Positions 6,021 through 11,351 of a stretch of DNA of 20,203 nt are shown in pieces; position 1 is the first letter of the stretch, and every line of letters starts with the position of its first letter. The position numbers and the translations under genes are program-made. Location: positions 1 through 20,203 of IMG/VR virus record IMGVR_UViG_3300030116_005764, one strand, 5' to 3'. The stretch comes from a virus. The notes below the pieces were generated by a model that worked only from the letters and a program-made list of their open reading frames with translations, searched no databases and had not been told where the DNA came from.

Positions 6021-6051
6021 TATTTAATCTTTATTTAACTGGCCATTACTG
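6021..6051 (-). promoter_or_regulatory. Early promoter: TATA box plus CAGTAATGGCCAG element
   Basis: On the transcribed strand, CAGTAATGGCCAG (6051-6039), then exactly 10 bp, then ATTAAATA (6028-6021), then the ATG of the 41-aa gene at 5998. The same element with the same 10-bp gap occurs at 8532-8562 and 10686-10716. A shared activator or repressor site placed just upstream of the TBP/TFB footprint is the simplest reading. Confidence 0.8.
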
Positions 6052-6303
6052 TCAATCGTCTTGCATCACTTGTTCCCAGAGTGAGGTTTCTCCATGCAAG
6101 CCTGGCACAAACTTTTCTGCCAGAGCCCACATAGGTAAGTGATAATGCATATCTCTATCTGGTAGTTTTCGGTTTTGCGAAACCAAGTAGTCTATCTCTT
6201 TGCCCCAGCAATCTTTACAGATGAACAAGCCTAACTTACTATTGGGGCTGACAGAAAACTTTCTCAGTTCGTCTGCGTCGTGACCCCAATCGCATCTAAC
6301 CAT
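6052..6303 (-). CDS. Zinc-binding small protein, 83 aa
   Basis: Begins MVRCDWGHDADELRKFSV and has a following ICKDCWGKE pair, giving Cys4...His...CxxC, a treble-clef or ribbon-like zinc site in the first 40 residues. The C-terminal half is Trp-, His- and Met-containing (MHYHLPMWALAEKF). The start overlaps the upstream stop by 8 nt. The stop directly abuts the promoter element of the next unit, so it is the last gene of the 8510 unit. Confidence 0.8.
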   Translation of the reverse strand: MVRCDWGHDADELRKFSVSPNSKLGLFICKDCWGKEIDYLVSQNRKLPDRDMHYHLPMWALAEKFVPGLHGETSLWEQVMQDD

Positions 6304-6523
6304 TGTAACAGTCCTCGCACACCATCATCTCTTTCTCGACCATCTGGTTAGTCTGTTCGCATATCGAAAGCATCACAGTCTCCAGAGGCGGAGGAGAGTT
6401 TGGGTCGGCAAGATTTTTACCACATTGGTCGCAAGAGACCAGTTTGGTCAGGTCTTCATCGGATAAGTTGAGTGCGTCTATAATGAACTCTCTGTAGTCT
6501 TCTGGAAGGTCATCTAAATTCAT
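6296..6523 (-). CDS. Zinc-ribbon protein, 75 aa
   Basis: Begins MNLDDLPEDYREFIIDALNL, an acidic helical head, then SCDQCGKNL and, near the C-terminus, VCEDCYNG: two CxxC knuckles about 36 residues apart with a further Cys between them. The ATG overlaps the upstream TGA by one base (TGATG), after a GAGGAGGTGA ribosome-binding site. It and the next gene (6052-6303) form a tandem pair of small zinc proteins. Confidence 0.82.
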   Translation of the reverse strand: MNLDDLPEDYREFIIDALNLSDEDLTKLVSCDQCGKNLADPNSPPPLETVMLSICEQTNQMVEKEMMVCEDCYNG

Positions 6524-6669
6524 CAGTTCACCTCCTCATAACGCTCATCAAATTGTGTGTGATTATTCAGTTCAAAGAGCAACCACTCGCAATATTCTCT
6601 CAGATTGTTGAACGTCGTGTACTGCCACTCTTCAAAGTGTGGCGACCATCTACGGATTGTCTTTTTCAT
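6523..6669 (-). CDS. Hypothetical small aromatic-rich protein, 48 aa
   Basis: The ATG at 6667-6669 follows the stop of the 170-aa gene by three bases, and the upstream AGGAGG is a strong ribosome-binding site. The sequence begins MKKTIRRWSPHFEEWQYT and continues as an amphipathic helix rich in Trp, Tyr and Glu. It has no known motif. The last codons (GAG GAG GTG) double as the ribosome-binding site of the following gene. Confidence 0.75.
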   Translation of the reverse strand: MKKTIRRWSPHFEEWQYTTFNNLREYCEWLLFELNNHTQFDERYEEVN

Positions 6670-6672
6670 GTC

Positions 6673-7185
6673 TTAGCCTCCTGGTATGTATTCCACATCT
6701 CCATTTTCATCGTATTTAATCTTACCCTTTCTGGCCATTTCAGCCTCATGCTCCTTGTCTAATTCAGTTCGTTCCACTTCCCAAGGCCCATAGGTCGGGT
6801 CATCCATGACTTGCGCCAGTGCCTTTTCTTGCGTGTACGTTACCGGTGGGAAATCCATCTTAGCCAAGGCGTAGTAATTCCCTCGCTCCATCACAAGGAA
6901 TCTCTTGCTGGATAAATCTATGACCAGTGCGCTTGCATTCAGGCTCTTTGGGCCTAACTCTTCGTACACCTCCACCCATGCGTGAGTCATCCAGCCCATC
7001 TTGTGACCGTTCCAGACTACTCCATGCGCCAAGTAGTGGTGTGGAAACACTTCTAATATCTCGCGTAGGGAATCCCATTTTGAGCCGGGCTTTCTTTCTT
7101 CTCTGAAGTCGATGTATGATTCGCCGTGCATCAGCAAATTGAAACTGGCTACAAAACAATCTCCTATCTCAGGCTCTCGGAACAT
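6673..7185 (-). CDS. Putative papain/transglutaminase-like protein, 170 aa
   Basis: The order Cys10 (EIGDCFVASFNLLM), His68 (GWMTHAWVEV) and Asp90 (ALVIDLSS) reproduces the Cys-His-Asp triad layout of papain-like/transglutaminase-like enzymes: Cys at the start of a helix, His and Asp on successive strands. Residues beyond about 110 form a charged helical tail. The family could cleave or cross-link amide or ester bonds; substrate unknown, and a peptidase or a deamidating/acyl-transfer toxin-type activity are both possible. The ATG overlaps the stop of a 34-aa zinc-finger gene by one base. The fold is inferred from motif spacing only. Confidence 0.72.
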   Translation of the reverse strand: MFREPEIGDCFVASFNLLMHGESYIDFREERKPGSKWDSLREILEVFPHHYLAHGVVWNGHKMGWMTHAWVEVYEELGPKSLNASALVIDLSSKRFLVMERGNYYALAKMDFPPVTYTQEKALAQVMDDPTYGPWEVERTELDKEHEAEMARKGKIKYDENGDVEYIPGG

Positions 7186-7289
7186 TACTCGTCCACCCCC
7201 ACACAGAATGCTTCGTGGGTGAGTCTGTCCAGTTTGTTTTTACAGAACAAACCACACTTTCTGCACTTAAACTCATCTTTCAGTTTCAT
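7185..7289 (-). CDS. Mini zinc-finger protein, 34 aa
   Basis: A 34-codon frame beginning MKLKDEFKCRKCGLF with a CxxC knuckle, followed by LDRLTHEAFC. Together this is C-x2-C-x12-H-x4-C, a C2HC zinc finger of classical spacing and practically the whole protein. Start and stop both overlap neighbours (ATGA and TAATG). Likely a nucleic-acid- or protein-binding peptide; partner unknown. Confidence 0.7.
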   Translation of the reverse strand: MKLKDEFKCRKCGLFCKNKLDRLTHEAFCVGVDE

Positions 7290-7573
7290 CGAATCTTACC
7301 TCCGTCTTTATACAACTTTTGTTCCAGTCTCCTTATCTTACATGGTATCTCATGCCACCACTCTTCATGCACATCCGTTATATCGTGAAACAGTAGGGTT
7401 CTCAGTACACTTGCCTTACGTGTATAATATGCGCGAGCGTTTATCATCTCTTCTCTTTCGGTCTCTAAATCCTCTATTCTTCTGGTCAGTCCATCCGTCA
7501 TTTCTCTGGTTTTCTCCAGTATGGATTCTATCTGTTTACGGATTCGTTCTTTGTCAGTCTCATCTGCGGTCAT
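7286..7573 (-). CDS. Coiled-coil protein, 95 aa
   Basis: Begins MTADETDKERIRKQIESILE and keeps a heptad-like pattern of hydrophobic and charged residues through about residue 60 (LTRRIEDLETEREEMINARA), then an aromatic stretch with FHDITDVHEEWWHE and a basic tail. It is probably an elongated dimer. Its ATG overlaps the DUF2958 stop as ATGA. No specific family recognised. Confidence 0.82.
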   Translation of the reverse strand: MTADETDKERIRKQIESILEKTREMTDGLTRRIEDLETEREEMINARAYYTRKASVLRTLLFHDITDVHEEWWHEIPCKIRRLEQKLYKDGGKIR

Positions 7574-7860
7574 GCTATCTCCTCAATGTCTTTCTCCACC
7601 CAGTATCTATCTCTCTCGATTAGTTTGAGTTGCCTACCCTCGTTGGCTTTCTCCAGTTCGTCCAAGGAAAAGGAGCCATACTCAGGATAGAGACCCTTCA
7701 CGTACCCAAAGAATATCTTTGTCTCAGGGTCATATTCTAAAGCGTACCAGTCCCAATTACCAAAGGGGGTGAAGTAGTGTGCCAGTACAGTTGTATTCTC
7801 GGAGCCGGGGTAGCCCTTGGATGCGAACCGCTTGAGCAGTTTGACGGTCATCAACTTCAT
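7570..7860 (-). CDS. DUF2958 family protein, 96 aa
   Basis: The pattern MKLMTVKLLKRF ... AHYFTPFGNWDWYALEYDP ... IFFGYVKGLYPEYGSFSLDE ... LKLIERDRYW is the DUF2958 signature: F(F/T)PxGxWxWYAxE(F/Y)DP, FFGxVxG, ExGxFSLxEL, and a C-terminal IERDxY(F/W). These proteins are common on plasmids and phages; their function is not established. The start at 7860 is preferred over 7878 because it follows GGGGTG at good spacing and overlaps the stop of the 28-aa gene as ATGA. Confidence 0.88.
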   Translation of the reverse strand: MKLMTVKLLKRFASKGYPGSENTTVLAHYFTPFGNWDWYALEYDPETKIFFGYVKGLYPEYGSFSLDELEKANEGRQLKLIERDRYWVEKDIEEIA

Positions 7861-7943
7861 TGTCTGCACCCCACACATAGAACCCCACCGGGGGTAATCT
7901 CGGTCTCTTCGGTCTTACAGAATAGATTAGCGCACTTATTCAT
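7857..7943 (-). CDS. Mini zinc-ribbon protein, 28 aa
   Basis: A 28-residue frame beginning MNKCANLFCKTEE and ending GVLCVGCRQ: Cys-x4-Cys and a CxxC knuckle, almost nothing else. The ATG follows an AAGGTGAT ribosome-binding tract and the stop is an ATGA overlap with the DUF2958 start. Its size puts it below usual gene-calling cut-offs. Confidence 0.65.
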   Translation of the reverse strand: MNKCANLFCKTEETEITPGGVLCVGCRQ

Positions 7944-8037
7944 TTGCATCACCTTGGTTGTAGTAAATCTTGAATGTCGGCGCCCATATTGTCGGCTTCC
8001 ATCCCGGTCGTGACGGAGTTATCTTAAATCGGTTCAT
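7936..8037 (-). CDS. Hypothetical small basic protein, 33 aa
   Basis: ATGA overlap with the upstream stop, preceded by a GGGGGGAGAAAG purine tract. The protein begins MNRFKITPSRPGWKPTIWAP and is basic, Pro/Trp-rich and probably extended. Its end supplies the GGTGAT ribosome-binding site of the 28-aa gene. No family recognised. Confidence 0.62.
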   Translation of the reverse strand: MNRFKITPSRPGWKPTIWAPTFKIYYNQGDANE

Positions 8038-8270
8038 TCTTTCTCCCCCCTTATGTTTCCATCCTCATCCATGAACCCGGCATACTCAACAGTCGTGCTG
8101 GCCCCGTCTTCATGCTCGCCAGTCCTCACGGCTACATACCATGAGAAATCGCATACGGAACAAGAGAAGAAGGAGTCGGTCAAGCCAGTCTCACCACCAT
8201 CAGTAGTGCTTAGTGGTATCTCATCGCTACCACATTCAACGCAAATGGAATGTCCTTCGTAGTCTGTCAT
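8034..8270 (-). CDS. Zinc-ribbon protein, 78 aa
   Basis: Begins MTDYEGHSICVECGSDEIPL and has a second pair SCSVCDFSWYV, i.e. CxxC-x22-CxxC, a typical zinc ribbon followed by an acidic beta-rich C-terminus (HEDGASTTVEYAGFMDEDGN). The overall look (ICVECGS...) resembles the zinc-ribbon heads of many viral and archaeal small proteins. Start overlaps the upstream stop (ATGA). Role unknown. Confidence 0.82.
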   Translation of the reverse strand: MTDYEGHSICVECGSDEIPLSTTDGGETGLTDSFFSCSVCDFSWYVAVRTGEHEDGASTTVEYAGFMDEDGNIRGEKE

Positions 8271-8338
8271 TTATTCCTCACCTCGACCCACTTTGGAATG
8301 GGGAAGCATACCGAACAGTAACACGGCTCAGAGTGCAT
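8267..8338 (-). CDS. Very small Cys-rich peptide, 23 aa
   Basis: An ATG inside the end of the 60-aa gene opens 23 codons (MHSEPCYCSVCFPIPKWVEV...), with C-x-C-x2-C and a ribosome-binding GAGGTGAG close to its end for the following gene. The exact ATGA junction at its stop is its best support. It is at the limit of what can be called a gene. Confidence 0.5.
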   Translation of the reverse strand: MHSEPCYCSVCFPIPKWVEVRNK

Positions 8339-8510
8339 CATCTCTCTCCTCCTTCCATCTGATAGAACTGAATGCGTTGGCAAGTTTCTTCTTAATGTTA
8401 CGCGCATACGGAATGTCCGAATTGCGAATAAATGAGTACAGGTACTCGGCCTCGGCGTGTCTCAATGAAACCGCCTTGGCTTGGGGTTTGGAACGTATTT
8501 TTCTTGTCAT
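8328..8510 (-). CDS. Hypothetical basic protein, 60 aa, leaderless first gene
   Basis: Begins MTRKIRSKPQAKAVSLRHAE and is highly basic and helical (YARNIKKKLANAFSSIRWKE), possibly DNA- or RNA-binding. The ATG at 8508-8510 lies about 25 bp from the centre of the TATA box at 8532-8539, so translation should begin at the first transcribed base. An upstream ATG at 8520 is too close to the TATA box and in another frame. It heads the twelve-gene unit that ends at 6052. Confidence 0.72.
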   Translation of the reverse strand: MTRKIRSKPQAKAVSLRHAEAEYLYSFIRNSDIPYARNIKKKLANAFSSIRWKEERDDAL

Positions 8511-8531
8511 AACAAGCCATAGTAGTTCAAG

Positions 8532-8562
8532 TATTTAAAGATACCTAAACTGGCCATTACTG
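8532..8562 (-). promoter_or_regulatory. Early promoter: TATA box plus CAGTAATGGCCAG element
   Basis: On the transcribed strand CAGTAATGGCCAG (8562-8550), 10 bp, TTTAAATA (8539-8532), then the leaderless ATG at 8510. CAGTAATGGCCAGTTTAG at this site is identical over 18 nt to the copy at 10716-10699. It drives the cluster 8510 to 6052. Confidence 0.82.
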
Positions 8563-8652
8563 ATTTTTGATAGGATTTTCGGCCCGCCTTCTCTTCTCCT
8601 GAATTCTGACTCTCTCGGCCCTGTCAAACTGAAGAGGATTTTTGCTCAGTTA

Positions 8653-8777
8653 TTTGTTACTGCCAGCTGAAGGGGGCCGGGCTACGGTAACATATTTGTT
8701 ACTGCTATCTGGATTGGCTGAAAAAAATCTGGCTGAACTGACGCTGAAACTGTGGCTAGAATACGGTAACAAATTAC
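8653..8777. repeat. Small cluster of GTAACAAA-type repeats and CTGGCTGA motifs
   Basis: TTTGTTAC at 8653-8660 and 8695-8702 and GTAACAAA at 8766-8773, the second within a near-palindrome GTAACATATTTGTTAC (8687-8702) and the third within GTAACAAATTAC (8766-8777). CTGGCTGA (8729-8736) matches, in reverse, the TCAGCCAG repeats of the central region. It is a satellite of the large array at 10820-11603, on the other side of the DUF932 gene. Confidence 0.7.
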
Positions 8778-8784
8778 TGACTGA

Positions 8785-8890
8785 CGAAAAAAATTAACGA
8801 CGATTGCTGGTGATTGAGAGGGGCCGAGCGTGTACGCGCCCGACCCCAATCGCACACCCGTTTCTCCAGTCCAACCACGCTTCTTCTCAG
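8785..8890 (-). ncRNA. Candidate structured small RNA
   Basis: A TATA-like AATTAAATA (8912-8920, transcribed strand) would start a leftward RNA near 8890. It would contain a strong hairpin at 8847-8820 (11-bp stem GGGGTCGGGCG/CGCTCGGCCCC with two G-U pairs and a 6-nt loop) and reach a run of seven T near 8791-8785, a plausible archaeal termination signal. No convincing ORF covers it. The promoter is weak, so this is only a candidate; the hairpin itself is certain. Confidence 0.3.
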
Positions 8891-8927
8891 ATGCTTGTTT
8901 GCTCCACACTATTTAATTTGGCCTCTA

Positions 8928-9122
8928 CTAACCCTCGGTAATCTGAAGGTCTTCGTCCGCCGTGCGCCGACTTCTCGTCCGTAGGCTTTCGCCACGCATA
9001 TGAGACCGAGACTCACTCTCGGCTTTAGGTCGCCCGGTCTGGGCAGTTATCCGTGTGGTCGGTGTCTGGAAAAATGAGGGTTGCTCCCTTTCTTCGTCGT
9101 GGGAGCGAGGACACCCCATCAT
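8928..9122 (-). CDS. Doubtful small ORF after DUF932, 64 aa
   Basis: Begins MMGCPRSHDEEREQPSFFQT, 26 bp downstream of the DUF932 stop and after AGGGG. It is rich in Arg, Ser, Thr and Glu with no motif, and would be disordered. The underlying DNA also contains several short hairpins, for example CCGAGA/TCTCGG at 9007-9023 and GCCC/GGGC near 9031-9043, so the stretch may instead be a structured 3' region. Kept as a low-confidence call. Confidence 0.3.
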   Translation of the reverse strand: MMGCPRSHDEEREQPSFFQTPTTRITAQTGRPKAESESRSHMRGESLRTRSRRTADEDLQITEG

Positions 9123-9147
9123 GCCCCTAAGCAGAACGACTATCAGT

Positions 9148-10371
9148 TCAAACGGTCTGGGCGTCGGTCAGGAACTCTTGAGCGTCAGCCAGAGTAGGCT
9201 TCGGGTCGTAGGTTCCGGACTTGCCACGTGCCAAGGCCAGTGCGAATGTTAGCGTCTTCCTCTTAGCCAGACCACCCATCATCGTTGATGCCAGTTTGTC
9301 AAGCCGAGTGTCGCCTTGTCGCATTACCTTGTTCGTGCGGTGTACCATGTTGCCGTCTTTGTCCTCTTCGTTGCGAGCCTGGATGCCCTCGCGAGCATCT
9401 AAGGCGGTGTCACCGTAGGAGAAGTCGGGAATTAGGCTCCGGCTCTTGGTCTCCTTGTGGTCGGTAACGTTAGTCATGGCATTAATCAGACCCCACAGAG
9501 TCTTTCTCATGCCGTTCACACCGTTTGTTGGGTCGGTTAGCCAGTTGTCCATCAGGTCATCGACTTGTCGGCGCTTGATGGAGGATATCTGGGGGTCGCC
9601 CTTCAATAGAGAGGATTCTGTCGGCTTGGCATCGAGCGCATCTAAGAAGAATTGCTCGCCTTGCTTCTTGGTAACCTTAACCGTTGTCAGCAGGTCGGCT
9701 TGCTCGCCGAACTCAACGAATCTCTCGTTCACGATACCCAGAGCCCGACGGGCTTGGTCTATCCTGGCAGAAACGTCGCCACGGTGTGGGACGGTAATGC
9801 CACCCTTACCACGAACACCGCCACGTAGGGCCATGCCGAGGGTGTTAGAGCAGACAACACGCACAGTCGTGGGCAGAATCTTTACTGCACCAGCGCCGTC
9901 GTGCCGAGTCGTGATGAGTAGGTATGGAGCGAGAGTGTCTCTGTCAGAGCCACCAATCTTGATGTGGCCGGGTAGTCTAGCCATAACCCATACCTCGTTG
10001 CCGTTGTGTAGCGCACCGCAAGTTTCGACAATGCCGTCTTGCTCTTGCACCAGGTCATCAATGAATCCGAAGATTTGATTGTTCTGGATAGGCTGGTAGG
10101 CGCCGGTTGCCGTGTAACCGTTGGCCGAAAGTGCGATGTAACCGGACTCGCCGGTCAATTCTCCAGTCTCGGGGTCTCGGTAGTCAATGCGACGGTACGA
10201 CCCGTAGGTGTTGTGCATTAGCAACTCTTCTCCAGTATGAGTCCTGATGAAGGTTTCGCCCATCTGAACAGGCCAATCAAGGCCCGCTCGCTCAAGTGCC
10301 TGAGTGGTAGTCATCAATGACTCGCTCTCGTTACCGAGACCGTGCCAAGGGACGTTGCCGTGCCAGGCCAT
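9148..10371 (-). CDS. DUF932 phage/plasmid-like protein, at least 407 aa
   Basis: The N-terminal AWHGNVPWHGLGNE is the DUF932 hallmark (PWHGLG). It is followed by the family's long alpha/beta body with IKIGGSDRDTLAPYLLITTR, DGAGAVKILPTTVRVVCSNT and a helical C-terminus. The length is normal for the group (about 300-420 aa). Members are found on phages and plasmids; their function is unresolved. The first ATG (10371) leaves out residues usually present before the PWHGLG motif. In frame upstream, the codons from an ATA at 10408-10410 read IPADLSIQNGFVE, which resembles the family N-terminus and lies 3 bp after a full GAGGTGAT ribosome-binding site. The true protein may thus start at 10410. The gene is visibly GC-richer than the clusters around it. 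Confidence 0.9.
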   Translation of the reverse strand: MAWHGNVPWHGLGNESESLMTTTQALERAGLDWPVQMGETFIRTHTGEELLMHNTYGSYRRIDYRDPETGELTGESGYIALSANGYTATGAYQPIQNNQIFGFIDDLVQEQDGIVETCGALHNGNEVWVMARLPGHIKIGGSDRDTLAPYLLITTRHDGAGAVKILPTTVRVVCSNTLGMALRGGVRGKGGITVPHRGDVSARIDQARRALGIVNERFVEFGEQADLLTTVKVTKKQGEQFFLDALDAKPTESSLLKGDPQISSIKRRQVDDLMDNWLTDPTNGVNGMRKTLWGLINAMTNVTDHKETKSRSLIPDFSYGDTALDAREGIQARNEEDKDGNMVHRTNKVMRQGDTRLDKLASTMMGGLAKRKTLTFALALARGKSGTYDPKPTLADAQEFLTDAQTV

Positions 10372-10414
10372 TTCAACGAAGCCGTTCTGTATGCTTAAAT
10401 CAGCAGGTATTTTA

Positions 10415-10573
10415 TCACCTCATTTTGGTACTGCACCGGGGGTCTCCGAAACCACACTCCCTCTCGGCAGGTAGGCCGAAACCGCTTCTTGATGGGCCGG
10501 TGTGAATCCACTTGTGGTTCTCCAGTCCTCCATCTTCCACGATGTAGGGTCGGTCGGTGCAGGTCTTTTGCAA
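10415..10573 (-). CDS. Possible small protein upstream of DUF932, 52 aa, TTG start
   Basis: An open frame with a TTG start (10571-10573) and consecutive TGA TAA stops at the DUF932 ribosome-binding site. The sequence looks protein-like (RPYIVEDGGLENHKWIHTGP, then ERECGFGDPRCSTK), with three Cys. Two other frames are also open here over part of the length (one contains MEDWRTTSGFTPAHQEAV), so frame choice is uncertain. If real it would be translationally coupled to DUF932. Confidence 0.35.
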   Translation of the reverse strand: MQKTCTDRPYIVEDGGLENHKWIHTGPSRSGFGLPAERECGFGDPRCSTKMR

Positions 10574-10685
10574 TCGTCGTTACTTCTCGTTTCCCGGTCG
10601 TACCCGGTACTCCTTCACATCGCCACCGATGTGCGAAGAGGAGTCGGTCTTTTCCCCCGCTCCTACATACTGATATAAGTGCCTG

Positions 10686-10716
10686 TATTTAAACTTAACT
10701 AAACTGGCCATTACTG
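10686..10716 (-). promoter_or_regulatory. Early-type promoter of the DUF932 unit
   Basis: CAGTAATGGCCAG (10716-10704), a 10-bp gap, then TTTAAATA (10693-10686). Transcription should start near 10663, about 250 nt before the DUF932 reading frame. Unlike the other two copies of this promoter, it produces a long leader or serves a small ORF in between. It faces away from the repeat-rich central region. Confidence 0.75.
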
Positions 10717-10790
10717 GGATTTCTCTCTATTAAACGCTATACGCGCGTAATAGATAATAGGATTTCTTTCCCCCTGAAATCGTGTCAGCA

Positions 10791-10798
10791 TATTTAAA
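10791..10798 (-). promoter_or_regulatory. Second TATA box upstream of the DUF932 promoter
   Basis: Another TTTAAATA on the leftward strand, 105 bp upstream of the first. Instead of the CAGTAATGGCCAG element it has a GTAACAAA repeat at 10827-10820 about 20 bp upstream. It may be a tandem promoter regulated through the central repeats, or the transcription start for a leader/primer RNA. Confidence 0.45.
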
Positions 10799-11190
10799 CG
10801 GAGCCAAGTCTCACAGTTATTTGTTACCCTACGCTTTCGGTGTGTTTTTCGTAACTCTATGGGGATGTTCGGTGGGACTGATTTTTGATGGGGAAAAATA
10901 ACTACCCCTATTTCAAATTTGTTACTCGGTATCTTCTCCCACACCCGGTGTAAATTTGTTACCGAGTTACCAACGCTACATCGTGCCAAGATTTTTTTCG
11001 GTCAGCCAGGCCAGAAATTTGTTACTCTTTTTCAGCCAGGGTCAGCCAGAAGGGGTTCAGCAGACCAGCCTCTCTTTTCAGCGCACGGATTACGGCCACA
11101 GTAACAAATTCGTTACCGGATTACTGAAAATCAGCAAAAATGTGGTAACAAATTAATCGGTAACAAATAAGGTAACAAATTTGGTCTTTC

Positions 11191-11210
11191 AAAACCGACG
11201 TACTGCGGGG
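11191..11210 (-). repeat. Dispersed 20-bp late-type promoter motif, central copy 1
   Basis: Read leftward: CCCCGCAGTACGTCGGTTTT, nearly the same as the module in the 149-bp late promoter regions and as the copies at 11332 and 11610. It is flanked by GTAACAAA repeats on both sides. No gene follows within reach, so here it may be an operator, a promoter for a non-coding RNA, or part of the origin. Confidence 0.6.
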
Positions 11211-11331
11211 CTATAGAAGTAATTTGTTACCTTTCTGGCCCCCGTTTCCGACTATACTATGCTATGCGGAACTGACCCATAGAAAGGTAACAAATATGAA
11301 TTGTGGTATATGGGGTAATTGTGGTGGACTT

Positions 11332-11351
11332 GCCCGCAGTACATCGGTTTT
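11332..11351 (+). repeat. Dispersed 20-bp late-type promoter motif, central copy 2
   Basis: GCCCGCAGTACATCGGTTTT, divergent from copy 1, followed by TATGTGG and an A-run. It lies between GTAACAAA repeats at 11287 and 11397. It differs from the module at 17854-17873 at only two positions. Any transcript would run toward 12055 through about 700 bp of non-coding DNA. Confidence 0.6.

Noticed and set aside
9446-10078. Long rightward open frame (about 210 codons) over the DUF932 gene
   Set aside because: It is the antisense shadow of the GC-rich DUF932 gene; its Ser/Arg/Pro-rich product and lack of start signals argue against coding.
10711-10989. Leftward frame of 92 codons in the repeat region
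   Set aside because: It is built across GTAACAAA repeats and promoter elements and ends inside CAGTAATGGCCAG; no ribosome-binding site and no conserved motif.
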